From NCBI GenBank assembly GCA_902600485.1, contig CACKJD010000001.1, positions 51,001 through 115,000 on the forward strand: DNA of 64,000 bases. Direction: 5' to 3'. Shown piece after piece: positions 10,206 to 18,723 of this stretch. The position numbers and the translations under genes are program-made. Position 1 is the stretch's first letter. Each line of letters starts with the position of its first letter. Below the pieces are notes generated by a model that saw only the letters and a list, made by a program, of their open reading frames with translations, was not told the origin of the DNA and made no database searches. This DNA is from an uncultured Pelagibacteraceae bacterium (GTDB lineage: Bacteria; Pseudomonadota; Alphaproteobacteria; Pelagibacterales; Pelagibacteraceae).

Positions 10206-11678
10206 TTAATTTCTTTGTCTTCTTAAAAATGCAGGTATCTCTAATTCATCTTCTTCAGTGTCTGTCTCAGTATCATTGTCGATTTTTTCACTTATAATCT
10301 CACTGTCAGAATTAAAGAGTTGTGGGCTTTCTTCACTTAATTCAAAGTTTTCTAATCCGTTAGAATTTTCGATGTGATTAGTGTCCTGAGTTGTTTCTGA
10401 TTGTTCCTCTAAGTTTAAAGGGATTTCTTCATCGGAGCTAGAAGTATTGTTAATTTCGTTCAAAGCATTATCTAGATTTGTTCTATTTACAGCCATATTT
10501 TCATCGACCATTGAATTAAACATTTCTGTTTCTGAATTTTTATATTCATCTGTATCTATTTTAAGTGCATTTGCTCCACTTGTGCTTGCTATTGTATCAG
10601 ATTTAATTGAATTTAATTGAGAATTATTATTTGTGATTGAAAAATCTGAATAACCAGGATTTCTATTTTGAATTCTATGAACCATATTAATTACTGATTT
10701 AGATTCTGGTTGTTGACCGTCTAGTGCTGTCGCTACAATAGAAACTCGAATTTTACCCTCTAGAGTAGGATCAATAATTGAGCCGTTTATTATTTCTGCC
10801 TCACTATCAACTTCTGATCTGATTTTATTTACAATTTCATCAACTTCAAACAAGGTTAGATCATCTCCCCCTGTTATATTTATTAATAATCCTTTAGCAC
10901 CTTTTAAAGAATAGTCATCAATCAAAGGATTGTTCAATGCAATTTCTGTTGCTTTAACTGCTCTGCCCTCGCCTTCTGCCTCTCCTGTACCCATCATTGC
11001 CTTGCCCATTGAACTCATAACAGTTTCAACATCAGCGAAGTCCAGGTTTACTAAACCATCTTTTACCATTAAATCAGTTACACTTTGCACTCCGTGTCTT
11101 AAAACACTATTTGAAAGTTGGAAAGACTCTGTATATCTTGTTTTTTCATTAGCAATTTTAAACAAGTTTTGATTTGGAATAACAATTATAGTATCGACAT
11201 GTTTTCTTAATTCATCTAAACCCTGTTGTGCTCTTCTCATTCTAGATGAAGATTCATATAAAAATGGTAAAGTTACAACTCCTACAGTCAGAATATTCAA
11301 TTCTTTCGCTGCCCTAGCAATAATGTGTGCAGCTCCAGTACCAGTTCCGCCTCCCATACCTGCTGTTATAAATACCATGTTGGCACCTTTTAATAAGTCT
11401 ATAATATCATTTAAAGATTCATTCGCCGCAGCTTGTCCTATTTCATGTTTTGCTCCAGCACCCAATCCTTTAGTTACATTTAATCCGATTTGTATTCTGG
11501 TTTTTGCTTTACTTGTTTTAAGATCCTGCGCATCTGTATTAACAGCTACAAATTCAACACCCTCAACGCCTGCATCTATCATCTCATTTATTGCATTACC
11601 CCCAGCTCCACCTACACCTAAAACTAATATTCTAGGTTTCAATTCTTTTATTTCAGGCACTTTAAAATTAATAGTCAT
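10206..11678 (-). CDS. ftsZ: FtsZ, tubulin-like division GTPase
   Basis: The Z-ring protein, 490 aa. The GTPase core carries [13 protein letters not shown] near residues 21-33 and the tubulin signature GGGTGTGAA near residues 109-117. It ends with a long acidic, Asn/Ser/Glu-rich linker (about residues 330-475) and the conserved C-terminal peptide [11 protein letters not shown], which binds FtsA and other Z-ring partners. Its position between mraZ and rsmH is unusual, because ftsZ normally closes the cluster after ftsA. A purine-rich AAGGGGGAAA stretch just upstream of the ATG at 11678 is a strong ribosome-binding site. Confidence 0.97.
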   Translation of the reverse strand: MTINFKVPEIKELKPRILVLGVGGAGGNAINEMIDAGVEGVEFVAVNTDAQDLKTSKAKTRIQIGLNVTKGLGAGAKHEIGQAAANESLNDIIDLLKGANMVFITAGMGGGTGTGAAHIIARAAKELNILTVGVVTLPFLYESSSRMRRAQQGLDELRKHVDTIIVIPNQNLFKIANEKTRYTESFQLSNSVLRHGVQSVTDLMVKDGLVNLDFADVETVMSSMGKAMMGTGEAEGEGRAVKATEIALNNPLIDDYSLKGAKGLLINITGGDDLTLFEVDEIVNKIRSEVDSEAEIINGSIIDPTLEGKIRVSIVATALDGQQPESKSVINMVHRIQNRNPGYSDFSITNNNSQLNSIKSDTIASTSGANALKIDTDEYKNSETEMFNSMVDENMAVNRTNLDNALNEINNTSSSDEEIPLNLEEQSETTQDTNHIENSNGLENFELSEESPQLFNSDSEIISEKIDNDTETDTEEDELEIPAFLRRQRN

Positions 11679-11690
11679 ATTTCCCCCTTT

Positions 11691-12146
11691 TTATTTATTA
11701 AATTTTTGCTCCCATTTAAGGCTATCTCTATAAACATTTGATTTTCTTTTTGCGGTTGCCTTAAATTTTTCATAATTTGTAGGCTCCCATATTTGAAAAG
11801 TTTTTCCTTGACCTACAAATAACATGCTACTTTTAATTTTTGCATGTTTTAAAAGTTTATCTGTTATTGAAATTCTGCCTTCACCATCAAATTGTAAACT
11901 GATACTTTCTGAAAGTATCGAAGTCGCAAAATAATCTTTTTTTTCCTCAAATGGATTTAGTGAGTCTATTGCATTAGAGATTTTTTCAATTCTATCTTGA
12001 GGCCATGCCTCTATACAATTATTATTAAACGATGGATAACATATAACTCCATTGTAACCTAAATTTGAAAGATACGATCTATAGCTAGCAGGCACAGATA
12101 CCCTTCCTTTTTTGTCTAATTTGTTTTCGAAAGTAGATAAAAACAT
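11691..12146 (-). CDS. mraZ: MraZ, dcw-cluster transcription regulator
   Basis: DNA-binding protein of 151 aa with two AbrB-like MraZ repeats. Each repeat has the diagnostic D-x-x-G-R: DKKGRVSVP at residues 11-19 and DGEGRISI in the second half. MraZ forms a ring-shaped oligomer and binds TGGGN direct repeats in front of its own operon. Three such repeats at 10-bp period lie 29-54 bp upstream of this ATG, so autoregulation of the whole division operon is likely. First protein gene of the operon, 12 nt before ftsZ. Confidence 0.95.
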   Translation of the reverse strand: MFLSTFENKLDKKGRVSVPASYRSYLSNLGYNGVICYPSFNNNCIEAWPQDRIEKISNAIDSLNPFEEKKDYFATSILSESISLQFDGEGRISITDKLLKHAKIKSSMLFVGQGKTFQIWEPTNYEKFKATAKRKSNVYRDSLKWEQKFNK

Positions 12147-12166
12147 AAATCATATTTTCTTTTATC

Positions 12167-12199
12167 CCCAAATTTGGGAATAATTGGGATAATATGGGT
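12167..12199. promoter_or_regulatory. MraZ operator: three TGGG direct repeats plus one inverted copy
   Basis: On the plus strand TGGG occurs at 12175, 12185 and 12195, an exact 10-bp period, matching the known MraZ box of TGGGN repeats separated by 5-nt spacers. An inverted CCCA at 12167-12170 forms the palindrome CCCAAATTTGGG with the first repeat. The array lies 21-54 bp upstream of the mraZ ATG, where the operon promoter is expected. This is a direct sequence observation; binding is inferred from the family. Confidence 0.8.
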
Positions 12200-12278
12200 T
12201 TTTTAATATACAGTCAATAGTTGTTTTTTGATGAACTTAAAATAAGAACAAATTAGAAACTTGTTAGAAAGTAATGAT

Positions 12279-12640
12279 GATGCCAGATAAAATATAAGCC
12301 GGGTTCTGTCATTTAAACTTATCATTTATCTAGGCCTTAAGTCTCCTTAAAGCTCAAGCAACCAACCCTGATGACTAGCCAAAGACTGCTTTCTGCTAAT
12401 AGCAATGTCATCTCTACTTGGTCTTGCTTCCAGTGGGGTTTTCCATGCGCTCATTGTTACCAATTAAGCCGGTGTGCTCTTACCACACCTTTTCACCCTT
12501 GCCTTGATAAGGCGGTTTATTTTCTGTGGCACTATCCCTAGGGTCGCCCCCGCCAGGTATTACCTGGCACTGTGTCTCTGTAAAGCCCGGACTTTCCTCT
12601 TTATTAAAGTAAAGCGATAAGTCATTTATCTGGCACCTCA
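12279..12640 (-). ncRNA. rnpB: RNase P RNA (class A)
   Basis: The 525-bp space between mraZ and the amidase gene is filled mainly by this RNA. Read on the minus strand it has the conserved 5' core GAGGAAAGTCCGGGC, the internal GGGTGAAAAGGTGTGGTAAGAG region and the 3' core GACAGAACCCGGCTTA, all hallmarks of bacterial RNase P RNA. The ends pair as P1: TGCCAGATAA near the 5' end is complementary to TTATCTGGCA near the 3' end. Ends are placed from this pairing and could be off by a few bases. The RNA matures tRNA 5' ends. Confidence 0.95.
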
Positions 12641-12670
12641 AAAATATATTATTTTTTTAATATTTCAACA

Positions 12671-13402
12671 CTAATTAAATCCAGATTTAACTAAATTTTT
12701 TGCTATTTCCAAACATTCAAAATCTATTTTTCCGTTAATCAACTGTGGTCTAAATCTTCTTTGAAAAGCTTTTATCGCAAATAAAATAGAATTAATTTTT
12801 TTTTTTTTAAAAAAATAACCAATTTTAATTAAATATCTCAAGAATATTATTTTATCTAAATTATCTATATTTTTAAGCCTATATTTTTTTAGAAGTCTTT
12901 TATCTAGGGAGTGCCAAACACCAATTTTGTATTTTGATAAAAACTCCCACGGAAATTTTTCACCTGGATCTTTTTTTCTATCTGGGGCTATATCAGAATG
13001 TCCTAAATAGTGTTTACTTTTTAAATTGTATTTTTTTGCTAATTTCAAAGACAAATTTTTAAGAGAATTTATTTGTTTTTTATTAAACCTTTTATATCCA
13101 TATTGGTGACCAGGGTTATGGATTTCGATACCAATTGAAAATTTATTTAATTTTTTAAGTTTTTTCCAACGTGAAATTCCTGCATGCCATGAAACATAAA
13201 GATCTGGTACCAAATTAATTATATCACCATTTTTTTTTATATAGTAATGGCAGCTTACTTTGGAGTAATTACTGGATAACCTTTTAAGAGCAGATTTTTC
13301 TGTTTTCATTCCTGTATAATGAAAAACTAAAAATTTTATGTTTGCTTTTTTTCTTTTAATTGGGTCAAAATTTTGAGAATAAAATTGTTTAATTTCGTTC
13401 AT
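12671..13402 (-). CDS. AmpD/AmiD-type N-acetylmuramoyl-L-alanine amidase
   Basis: Zinc amidase of the Amidase_2 family, 243 aa, that cleaves the MurNAc-L-Ala bond of peptidoglycan or muropeptides. The catalytic domain starts with FLVFHYTG (first zinc His). It continues through VSCHYYIKKNGDI, SWHAGISRW and GIEIHNPGH, and ends with LGHSDIAPDRKKDPGEKFPW, which holds the second zinc His and the catalytic region. A C-terminal extension of about 75 aa resembles the peptidoglycan-binding tail of AmiD. No signal peptide is evident, so a cytoplasmic recycling role is possible. Divergent from mlaA. Confidence 0.88.
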   Translation of the reverse strand: MNEIKQFYSQNFDPIKRKKANIKFLVFHYTGMKTEKSALKRLSSNYSKVSCHYYIKKNGDIINLVPDLYVSWHAGISRWKKLKKLNKFSIGIEIHNPGHQYGYKRFNKKQINSLKNLSLKLAKKYNLKSKHYLGHSDIAPDRKKDPGEKFPWEFLSKYKIGVWHSLDKRLLKKYRLKNIDNLDKIIFLRYLIKIGYFFKKKKINSILFAIKAFQRRFRPQLINGKIDFECLEIAKNLVKSGFN

Positions 13403-13478
13403 TTCAGGGTGTTTTTATCACATAAAGTTATTTAAATTATCAATTTACTTTGTTAAAATATAGATTATAGAGACATTA

Positions 13479-14240
13479 ATGATTAATCGTTTAAAGATAA
13501 TTGCATTGTTATTTATAATACAATTTCTAGTTGTAACTAACTCTTATGGACAAGAAAAGGATGTAAGGGATTGTTTTGAAAGAATTAATAGAGCAACATT
13601 TGCGTTTAATATGGCTTTAGATAAAGTATTGTTTAGGCCAGTAGCAACGGGTTATAGAAAACTACCATCGCCAATTAAAATTGGAACTAGTAACGCTTTA
13701 AACAATTTATCTAACCTAGTGACAATTCCAAATAATATATTGCAAGGTGATTTTATAGCTGCAGGAAATAATTCAATACGGTTTATTATCAATACAACTA
13801 TTGGAATAGTTGGAATATTTGACCCTGCTAATGCTTTAGGTTTTGAAAAACTAGAAAAAGAAGATTTCGGTCAAACTTTCGGGACAATGGGAATTGGAGA
13901 AGGTTGCTATTTAGTTTTACCAGTAATTGGTCCTTCAACTGTAAGGGATGCTGTGGGATCCTTGGTTTCTATGACTGGAGGTGACGCATGGTTTAATATC
14001 ACAGTCAAAAACGATACACAGTATTTTAAAGAGTCTGATTATTATTTTTCAAAATTAGGTGAAGGTATAGATTTCAGAGCAAAAAACTTAGAGTCTTTTG
14101 ATAGTTTAGAAAAAACATCTGTAGATTTTTATGCAACAGTTAGAAGTCTGTACTTACAGGATAGAGCAAAAAAAATAAAAAATCTTAAAGTAAAGACAGA
14201 CTCGATGGATGATAGTGATTGGGATTCTCTAGACAAGTAA
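13479..14240 (+). CDS. mlaA: MlaA (VacJ) family outer-membrane lipid-asymmetry protein
   Basis: MlaA extracts mislocalised phospholipid from the outer leaflet and passes it to periplasmic MlaC, the product of the next gene. The 253-aa protein has an N-terminal signal helix (about residues 5-23) and family blocks including FERINRATFAFN, GNNSIRFIINTTIG, DFGQTFGTMGIGEG and LPVIGPSTVRD. There is no cysteine at the end of the signal peptide (NSYGQEKD), so it may not be lipid-anchored like the E. coli protein. Likely cotranscribed with mlaC 10 nt downstream. Confidence 0.93.
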   Translation: MINRLKIIALLFIIQFLVVTNSYGQEKDVRDCFERINRATFAFNMALDKVLFRPVATGYRKLPSPIKIGTSNALNNLSNLVTIPNNILQGDFIAAGNNSIRFIINTTIGIVGIFDPANALGFEKLEKEDFGQTFGTMGIGEGCYLVLPVIGPSTVRDAVGSLVSMTGGDAWFNITVKNDTQYFKESDYYFSKLGEGIDFRAKNLESFDSLEKTSVDFYATVRSLYLQDRAKKIKNLKVKTDSMDDSDWDSLDK

Positions 14241-14250
14241 CCAATTAAAA

Positions 14251-14850
14251 ATGAGAAAGTTAAATATTAATATATTCCTAGTAACTATATTATTTTTTCT
14301 AAATTTATACACAAACACAATTGCAAATATATCCTCTAAATTCATTAATGATATTACAAATAGAACTTCTGAAATTTTATCTAGTCAAAATACAAGAGAA
14401 CTTAAGATTAAAGAATTAATCAAAATTGGTGAAAGCTCAGTAGATATAGATGGTATTGGATTTTATACTTTGGGCAAACACAGAAAAAACTTAAGCGATG
14501 ATAAAAAAGATGAATTTAAAAAGATTTTTAGAGAATATTTTCTTAAAAGTTTTTCATCTCGATTAGTTGAATATAAAGAAGCAAAAATAGTTGTCGTTTC
14601 TGAGGATATTAAAAATGAAAAATATACTATTGTTAGCAGTAAACTCTTAGCTACATCTGATAGACCTGAAGTTTCTATAGATTGGAGAGTATACACAAAG
14701 GATCCCTCGAAACCATTAATTAGAGATTTAGTAATAGAAGGTTTAAGTTTAGCAAGAACTCAGAAAGAGGAGTTTAATTCAATAATTTCAAATAATGGCG
14801 GAAATATTGATGCTTTATTTACAAGCTTAAAAGAGTTTAATAAAAATTAA
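14251..14850 (+). CDS. mlaC: MlaC family periplasmic phospholipid-binding protein
   Basis: A 199-aa protein with an N-terminal signal helix (residues 6-26) and the MlaC/Ttg2D fold. Recognisable segments are KIGESSVDIDGIGFYTLGKHRKNL, FKKIFREYFLKSFSSRL, a VDWRVY-like IDWRVY stretch, and IRDLVIEGLSLARTQKEEFNSII at the C-terminal end. It shuttles phospholipid between MlaA and an inner-membrane MlaFEDB transporter, whose genes are not in this window. Follows mlaA by 10 nt on the same strand. Confidence 0.9.
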   Translation: MRKLNINIFLVTILFFLNLYTNTIANISSKFINDITNRTSEILSSQNTRELKIKELIKIGESSVDIDGIGFYTLGKHRKNLSDDKKDEFKKIFREYFLKSFSSRLVEYKEAKIVVVSEDIKNEKYTIVSSKLLATSDRPEVSIDWRVYTKDPSKPLIRDLVIEGLSLARTQKEEFNSIISNNGGNIDALFTSLKEFNKN

Positions 14851-14855
14851 AAATA

Positions 14856-14932
14856 TGGTGGGCCCGCCAGGACTCGAACCTGGGACCAATACATTATGAG
14901 TGTACTGCTCTAACCAACTGAGCTACAGGCCC
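14856..14932 (-). tRNA. tRNA with anticodon CAT, probably tRNA-Ile2 (lysidine type)
   Basis: The minus strand folds into a full cloverleaf of 77 nt with encoded CCA. It has a 7-bp acceptor (GGGCCTG with CGGGCCC), a canonical D-arm with GG, the anticodon loop CTCATAA and a normal TTCGAGT T-loop. CAT could mean Met or Ile2. C4 and C5 in the acceptor, the TGGTC variable loop and the weak G-T pair closing the anticodon stem resemble E. coli tRNA-Ile2, which TilS modifies, more than elongator Met. The isotype remains an inference. Confidence 0.9.
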
Positions 14933-14981
14933 AAACTTAATTTAATATAATAAAAAAAACATTTTTTCAAATTTAATATCT

Positions 14982-15056
14982 TGGTGGGCCGTGTTGGTTA
15001 CGCTCCAACTACCCCTGCAATGTCAATGCAGTACTCTACTATTGAGCTAACGGCCC
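14982..15056 (-). tRNA. tRNA-Val(GAC) with non-canonical D- and T-loops
   Basis: The minus strand forms a 75-nt cloverleaf with encoded CCA. The acceptor is a perfect 7-bp helix (GGGCCGT with ACGGCCC), the anticodon stem is CTGCA/TGCAG around TTGACAT (anticodon GAC, valine), and the T-stem is a perfect GTTGG/CCAAC. The T-loop reads AGCGTAA instead of TTCRANN and the D-loop reads AATAGTA without the GG pair. Stem integrity argues against simple decay, but a second-class or specialised tRNA cannot be excluded. Confidence 0.8.
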
Positions 15057-15081
15057 ATAAATTAAAAAATTAAAGTTTTAG

Positions 15082-16326
15082 TTATTTGGAACTTTCTTTA
15101 AAAAAAATATTAGTTTTTTTATTAACAGCATACAATATTGATAAGTTTAAAATAAACAAGCTCATATTAAAATCACTAAAAAAAGAACCTGATGGTATAA
15201 ATGGTAAAAAATTACATATCAGGTAAGTAAATGCACCAATTTGTAAATAATTTTGTGAATTAACAATCACCTTCAAATTTTTAAAAATCAATAAAAAAAA
15301 CATACAAAGTATAACAATCGTACCTATTAATCCATGTTCTGACAAAAATTCAAAATATACTTGATGGGGGTGAGTTAAACAATAATATTTATTTTTTTTT
15401 ACTGCTGCCGCATTACTACATGTTTCTATTCTGTAATTTTTATTTCCGACACCAGTTAAAGGGTAGTTTTTAAATACTGAATAACCTGACCTATATAGTT
15501 TTATATAAATATTATCATTAAAAGTATTAATGTTTTTTTCTTTGTAAAATTTCGAAATAATTTGTCCATAATATCTAGTTTTGAGATAATCGGAATTAAA
15601 AATTGTAATTATCATGATAGTTGGTAAAGCTATAAAAAATATAAATTTTGTTTTAAAATCGTATACATCTATCAAGGATATAAATAAAATTAAGCCAAAT
15701 ACAGCTTTAATAGTATTTGACCTTTCGCCTGTGATTAATACTGACATGAAAATTATTGATAAGAGAATTAAAAATATTATTTTACCAAATTTCTTCTTTT
15801 TAAAAAAATTTAACATTTGAGCTGATAATATAAATATAAAACCGTTTATAAAAGCGGCGGCAATAGGTTCATCTTTAAAGAAACTTACAACTCTATTGCC
15901 GTAATTACCTTTCCAACCTAAGATATTAGTTCCATTAATACTCTCGAAATATACATCAAAAATGAAAAAAAAAAGAATTATTGACCAAAAATTAAATATA
16001 CTTATATTTTTTTCGTTAATATAAAATAAATAGTTTATTGCTAAAAAAAATAAAATAAATCTTATAAAGCCAAAATTTCTGGGAGCACTGGTTTCAAAAT
16101 TTAAAGATATAAATGAGTTGAATATAAGGTATAAGTATAAAATTAAAAAGATTTTAATCGTATTATTCTTTTTTAAAAGACTAAGATGGTTAAATCTGAA
16201 AAAATAATAAAGATAAATAATAGATAAAATAATTATATTAATTAGAGAAGCTGCAGGGCCAATAATTATCGATAATGGTATAATGGATAGAAAAATATAA
16301 TAAAATTTTTCTGACAAATTTCCCAT
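15082..16326 (-). CDS. O-antigen ligase / polymerase-like membrane protein (Wzy_C family)
   Basis: A 414-aa polytopic protein with about ten hydrophobic helices. Between the later helices is a long external loop with VFKNYPLTGVGNKNYR and CLTHPHQVYFEFLSEHGLIG, the family pattern in which G-x-G-x-x-x-(F/Y) and an H-(P/S)-H motif precede a Glu-rich helix. WaaL/Wzy_C proteins join undecaprenyl-linked glycan to lipid A core or polymerise repeat units at the periplasmic face. First gene of the variable region after the tRNAs; ligase versus polymerase cannot be told from sequence. Confidence 0.85.
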   Translation of the reverse strand: MGNLSEKFYYIFLSIIPLSIIIGPAASLINIIILSIIYLYYFFRFNHLSLLKKNNTIKIFLILYLYLIFNSFISLNFETSAPRNFGFIRFILFFLAINYLFYINEKNISIFNFWSIILFFFIFDVYFESINGTNILGWKGNYGNRVVSFFKDEPIAAAFINGFIFILSAQMLNFFKKKKFGKIIFLILLSIIFMSVLITGERSNTIKAVFGLILFISLIDVYDFKTKFIFFIALPTIMIITIFNSDYLKTRYYGQIISKFYKEKNINTFNDNIYIKLYRSGYSVFKNYPLTGVGNKNYRIETCSNAAAVKKNKYYCLTHPHQVYFEFLSEHGLIGTIVILCMFFLLIFKNLKVIVNSQNYLQIGAFTYLICNFLPFIPSGSFFSDFNMSLFILNLSILYAVNKKTNIFFKESSK

Positions 16327-16472
16327 ATTTTAATTAATATTTGAAGTATATAAATTGTTTAATACATAAAGAATAATAAAAATCACATAATTTCATTACT
16401 ATTGTATTTTTATAATAAATTAATATGTTGTCTAGCACCTAATATCAAATTTATATTATAATCTTGATAAAA

Positions 16473-17567
16473 ATGAAAAGTAAAGTTCTTGTATTTATGC
16501 CCTCAATAGAGGGGGGTGGGGTAGAAAAAAATTTTTTTATAGTTTGTAATTATTTAGTAATAAAATTAGGCTCCTTAAAGGTAATAACTATTTCAAAAGG
16601 ATTTAAAAAAAAATTTGATAAATCTGTTACTCTAATAACCCCATCTTCAAGTATTTGGGATAGATTTAGTAGAAGAATAAAATATTTGATTGCAATATTT
16701 TTATTAATTAAAGAAATAATCAAAGATAAAAATACAATTGTTTTTTCATTTCAGGCAAATATTTATTGTATATTAATTTGTAAATTATTTTCTGTGAAAG
16801 TGATAGCTAGATCTAATACAGCGCCAATTGGTTGGTCTAGAAATATTTTAAAAAAATATATTTTTAAAAAAGTTTTGAATTTATCAGATCAAGTTATGGT
16901 GAATAGTATTCAATTCAAAAACGATCTTAAAAAACAACTTAATGTTAATTCTAAATGTATCTACAATCCTTTAAATAGAAAAGAAATAATTAAAAAATCT
17001 AAACAAAAATCTAAAAAGATTTTTAGTTCTTCAAAAAAATTGAAAATTTTAAATATTGGTCGATTTACTGAGCAAAAAGACCAATTAACATTTTTAAAAT
17101 CTTTGAATAACTTAAAAAATAAAATTGATTTTGAAGCGTGTATAATCGGTAGAGGTGTACTAAAAAAAAAATTACAAAATTACATATCTCAAAATAACTT
17201 GGGAAATTTTGTTAAAATTATAGATTTTGTTAAAAATCCTTATCCATTAATAAAACAATCAGATTTGTTTATTTTGACTTCAAAATTTGAGGGATTGCCT
17301 AATGTTCTTTTAGAAAGTTTAACTTTAAAGAAGTTTGTAATATCTAGTGATTGTCATACTGGACCAAAAGAGATCTTACTTAATGGCAAAGGTGGATTAT
17401 TATTTAAGGTTGGAAATTACAGGGAATTATCAAAAAAAATTAGATTTTACTCTATGAATAAGAAAAATTGTGGAAAGATGATAAACAGATCTTACAAAGC
17501 CCTTGATAGATTCGATTATAGAAAAAATTTAAGACAATACGAAGACATGGTACGCTCTTTGATTTAG
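16473..17567 (+). CDS. GT4-family glycosyltransferase
   Basis: A GT-B fold glycosyltransferase of 364 aa. The N-terminus has MPSIEGGGVEKNFF, the acceptor-side glycine loop. The C-terminal GT4 domain has NIGRFTEQKDQLTFLKSL, GRGVLKKKL and the donor-site SKFEGLPNVLLESLTL with the E-x7-E motif. A TTG lies three codons earlier at 16464, but the ATG at 16473 is preferred. A TATAAT box at 16457-16462 sits just before it, suggesting a very short leader. Isolated plus-strand gene between minus-strand genes. The sugar transferred is unknown. Confidence 0.88.
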   Translation: MKSKVLVFMPSIEGGGVEKNFFIVCNYLVIKLGSLKVITISKGFKKKFDKSVTLITPSSSIWDRFSRRIKYLIAIFLLIKEIIKDKNTIVFSFQANIYCILICKLFSVKVIARSNTAPIGWSRNILKKYIFKKVLNLSDQVMVNSIQFKNDLKKQLNVNSKCIYNPLNRKEIIKKSKQKSKKIFSSSKKLKILNIGRFTEQKDQLTFLKSLNNLKNKIDFEACIIGRGVLKKKLQNYISQNNLGNFVKIIDFVKNPYPLIKQSDLFILTSKFEGLPNVLLESLTLKKFVISSDCHTGPKEILLNGKGGLLFKVGNYRELSKKIRFYSMNKKNCGKMINRSYKALDRFDYRKNLRQYEDMVRSLI

Positions 17568-17568
17568 A

Positions 17569-18714
17569 TTAATTTTTCAAAATTTTTTCTAATTCAAGGT
17601 AATGTCTAAATATTGTATATTTTTTTGCTTCCTTTTTAAGCTTAACCTTTTTTTGAAATATTTTATTTTTTTCCATTTTTGAAAAATTTTTTAAACTTTC
17701 ATTTAAAGCACTTTCTTTATTACTTTCAAATAATATACCTCTCTTTCCATTATCTAGAAATTCTCTTGGACCATTCGGGCAGTTGCTTGAAACAACAAAA
17801 GAATTACAAAGAGCTGCTTCCACAATTACAAATCCCACTTCCTCCCAAAGCGAAGATAAAATAAAAACATTTCCTGCTCTCATATAATCATAAATATTTT
17901 TTTTGTACCCCAAAAGAAAGACTTTTTTCTCAATTCCCTTATTTTCAACTAATTTCAATAAATTATTTTTTTCTTCACCTTCGCCTAAAATAACTAAAAT
18001 AAATTGGTCATTAGTTTTCGAAAACTCGGCAAATTCATTGATAAGAAATTCATAATTTTTTTGTTTTGTTAATCTCCCTGCGGATAAGATTATTTTTTTA
18101 TTTTTTGGAAGCTCATTATCAATAAATTCATTTTTATTTCTTACTTTTGTAATATCAATTATAGCATCGGGTAAGAAAAATAACTTTTCTTTGCCAAATA
18201 TTCCGGATCTATCCAGCTCTTTTTTTAAATCAAACGTTGGACAAGTTACGAGCTTAATTTTTGATGAGATCGATTTCCATAAGATTTTCCTAAATATTGT
18301 CATCTTTGGATAGCCAGATATTCTTAAGATAAACTCAGTTTTAAAATTAAAAAATTTTAGAATGGTTAGGGGCAAGGATGTAATCAAATGAAGGAAAAAA
18401 ATATTTGGTTTTTGGCTTCTTATTAAATTTAATAGTGGAAAAAAAGACAATAAAAAGATTATCATGTAAGAAAATCTACTTAAAAAAAAACCTGTTTTTG
18501 GTAAAAATCTATAATACGAAAAATTTAAATTTATAGAATTTATAGAATTTTTTTTTAATGTATCCTCATAATTTTTCCATTCACCACATACATTAATCAT
18601 GTAAACGTCATAATTCTTATTATATCTTTTCAATGATATGGCTGAATTAAGTGTTGATTTAATTGTTCCAACAGGGTTAAGACAGGGAGACCAGTAAAAT
18701 ATTTTTTTTTTCAT
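17569..18714 (-). CDS. GT4-family glycosyltransferase
   Basis: A 381-aa GT-B glycosyltransferase for surface glycan assembly at the cytoplasmic membrane face. The C-terminal half has ILSAGRLTKQKNYEFLINEF, LVILGEGEEKNNL and VFILSSLWEEVGFVIVEAALCNSFVVSSNCPNG in sequence, the GT4 donor-binding blocks. Here the motif reads EEVGFVIVEA rather than the usual EGFG..L.EA, still with both glutamates. A hydrophobic stretch near residues 78-115 may associate with the membrane. Converges with the GT4 gene to the left (1-nt gap) and follows another glycosyltransferase by 9 nt. Confidence 0.88.
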   Translation of the reverse strand: MKKKIFYWSPCLNPVGTIKSTLNSAISLKRYNKNYDVYMINVCGEWKNYEDTLKKNSINSINLNFSYYRFLPKTGFFLSRFSYMIIFLLSFFPLLNLIRSQKPNIFFLHLITSLPLTILKFFNFKTEFILRISGYPKMTIFRKILWKSISSKIKLVTCPTFDLKKELDRSGIFGKEKLFFLPDAIIDITKVRNKNEFIDNELPKNKKIILSAGRLTKQKNYEFLINEFAEFSKTNDQFILVILGEGEEKNNLLKLVENKGIEKKVFLLGYKKNIYDYMRAGNVFILSSLWEEVGFVIVEAALCNSFVVSSNCPNGPREFLDNGKRGILFESNKESALNESLKNFSKMEKNKIFQKKVKLKKEAKKYTIFRHYLELEKILKN

Positions 18715-18723
18715 CTTAAATTC

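Noticed and set aside
11323..11733. 136-aa plus-strand open frame
   Set aside because: It lies antisense to ftsZ and its translation is a Pro/Ala-rich shadow of the GTPase core. It has no recognisable domain, ribosome-binding site or neighbour logic.
14933..14981. Possible 5S rRNA near the tRNAs
   Set aside because: Only AT-rich spacer here. No 5S core sequence was found in this or the other intergenic gaps.
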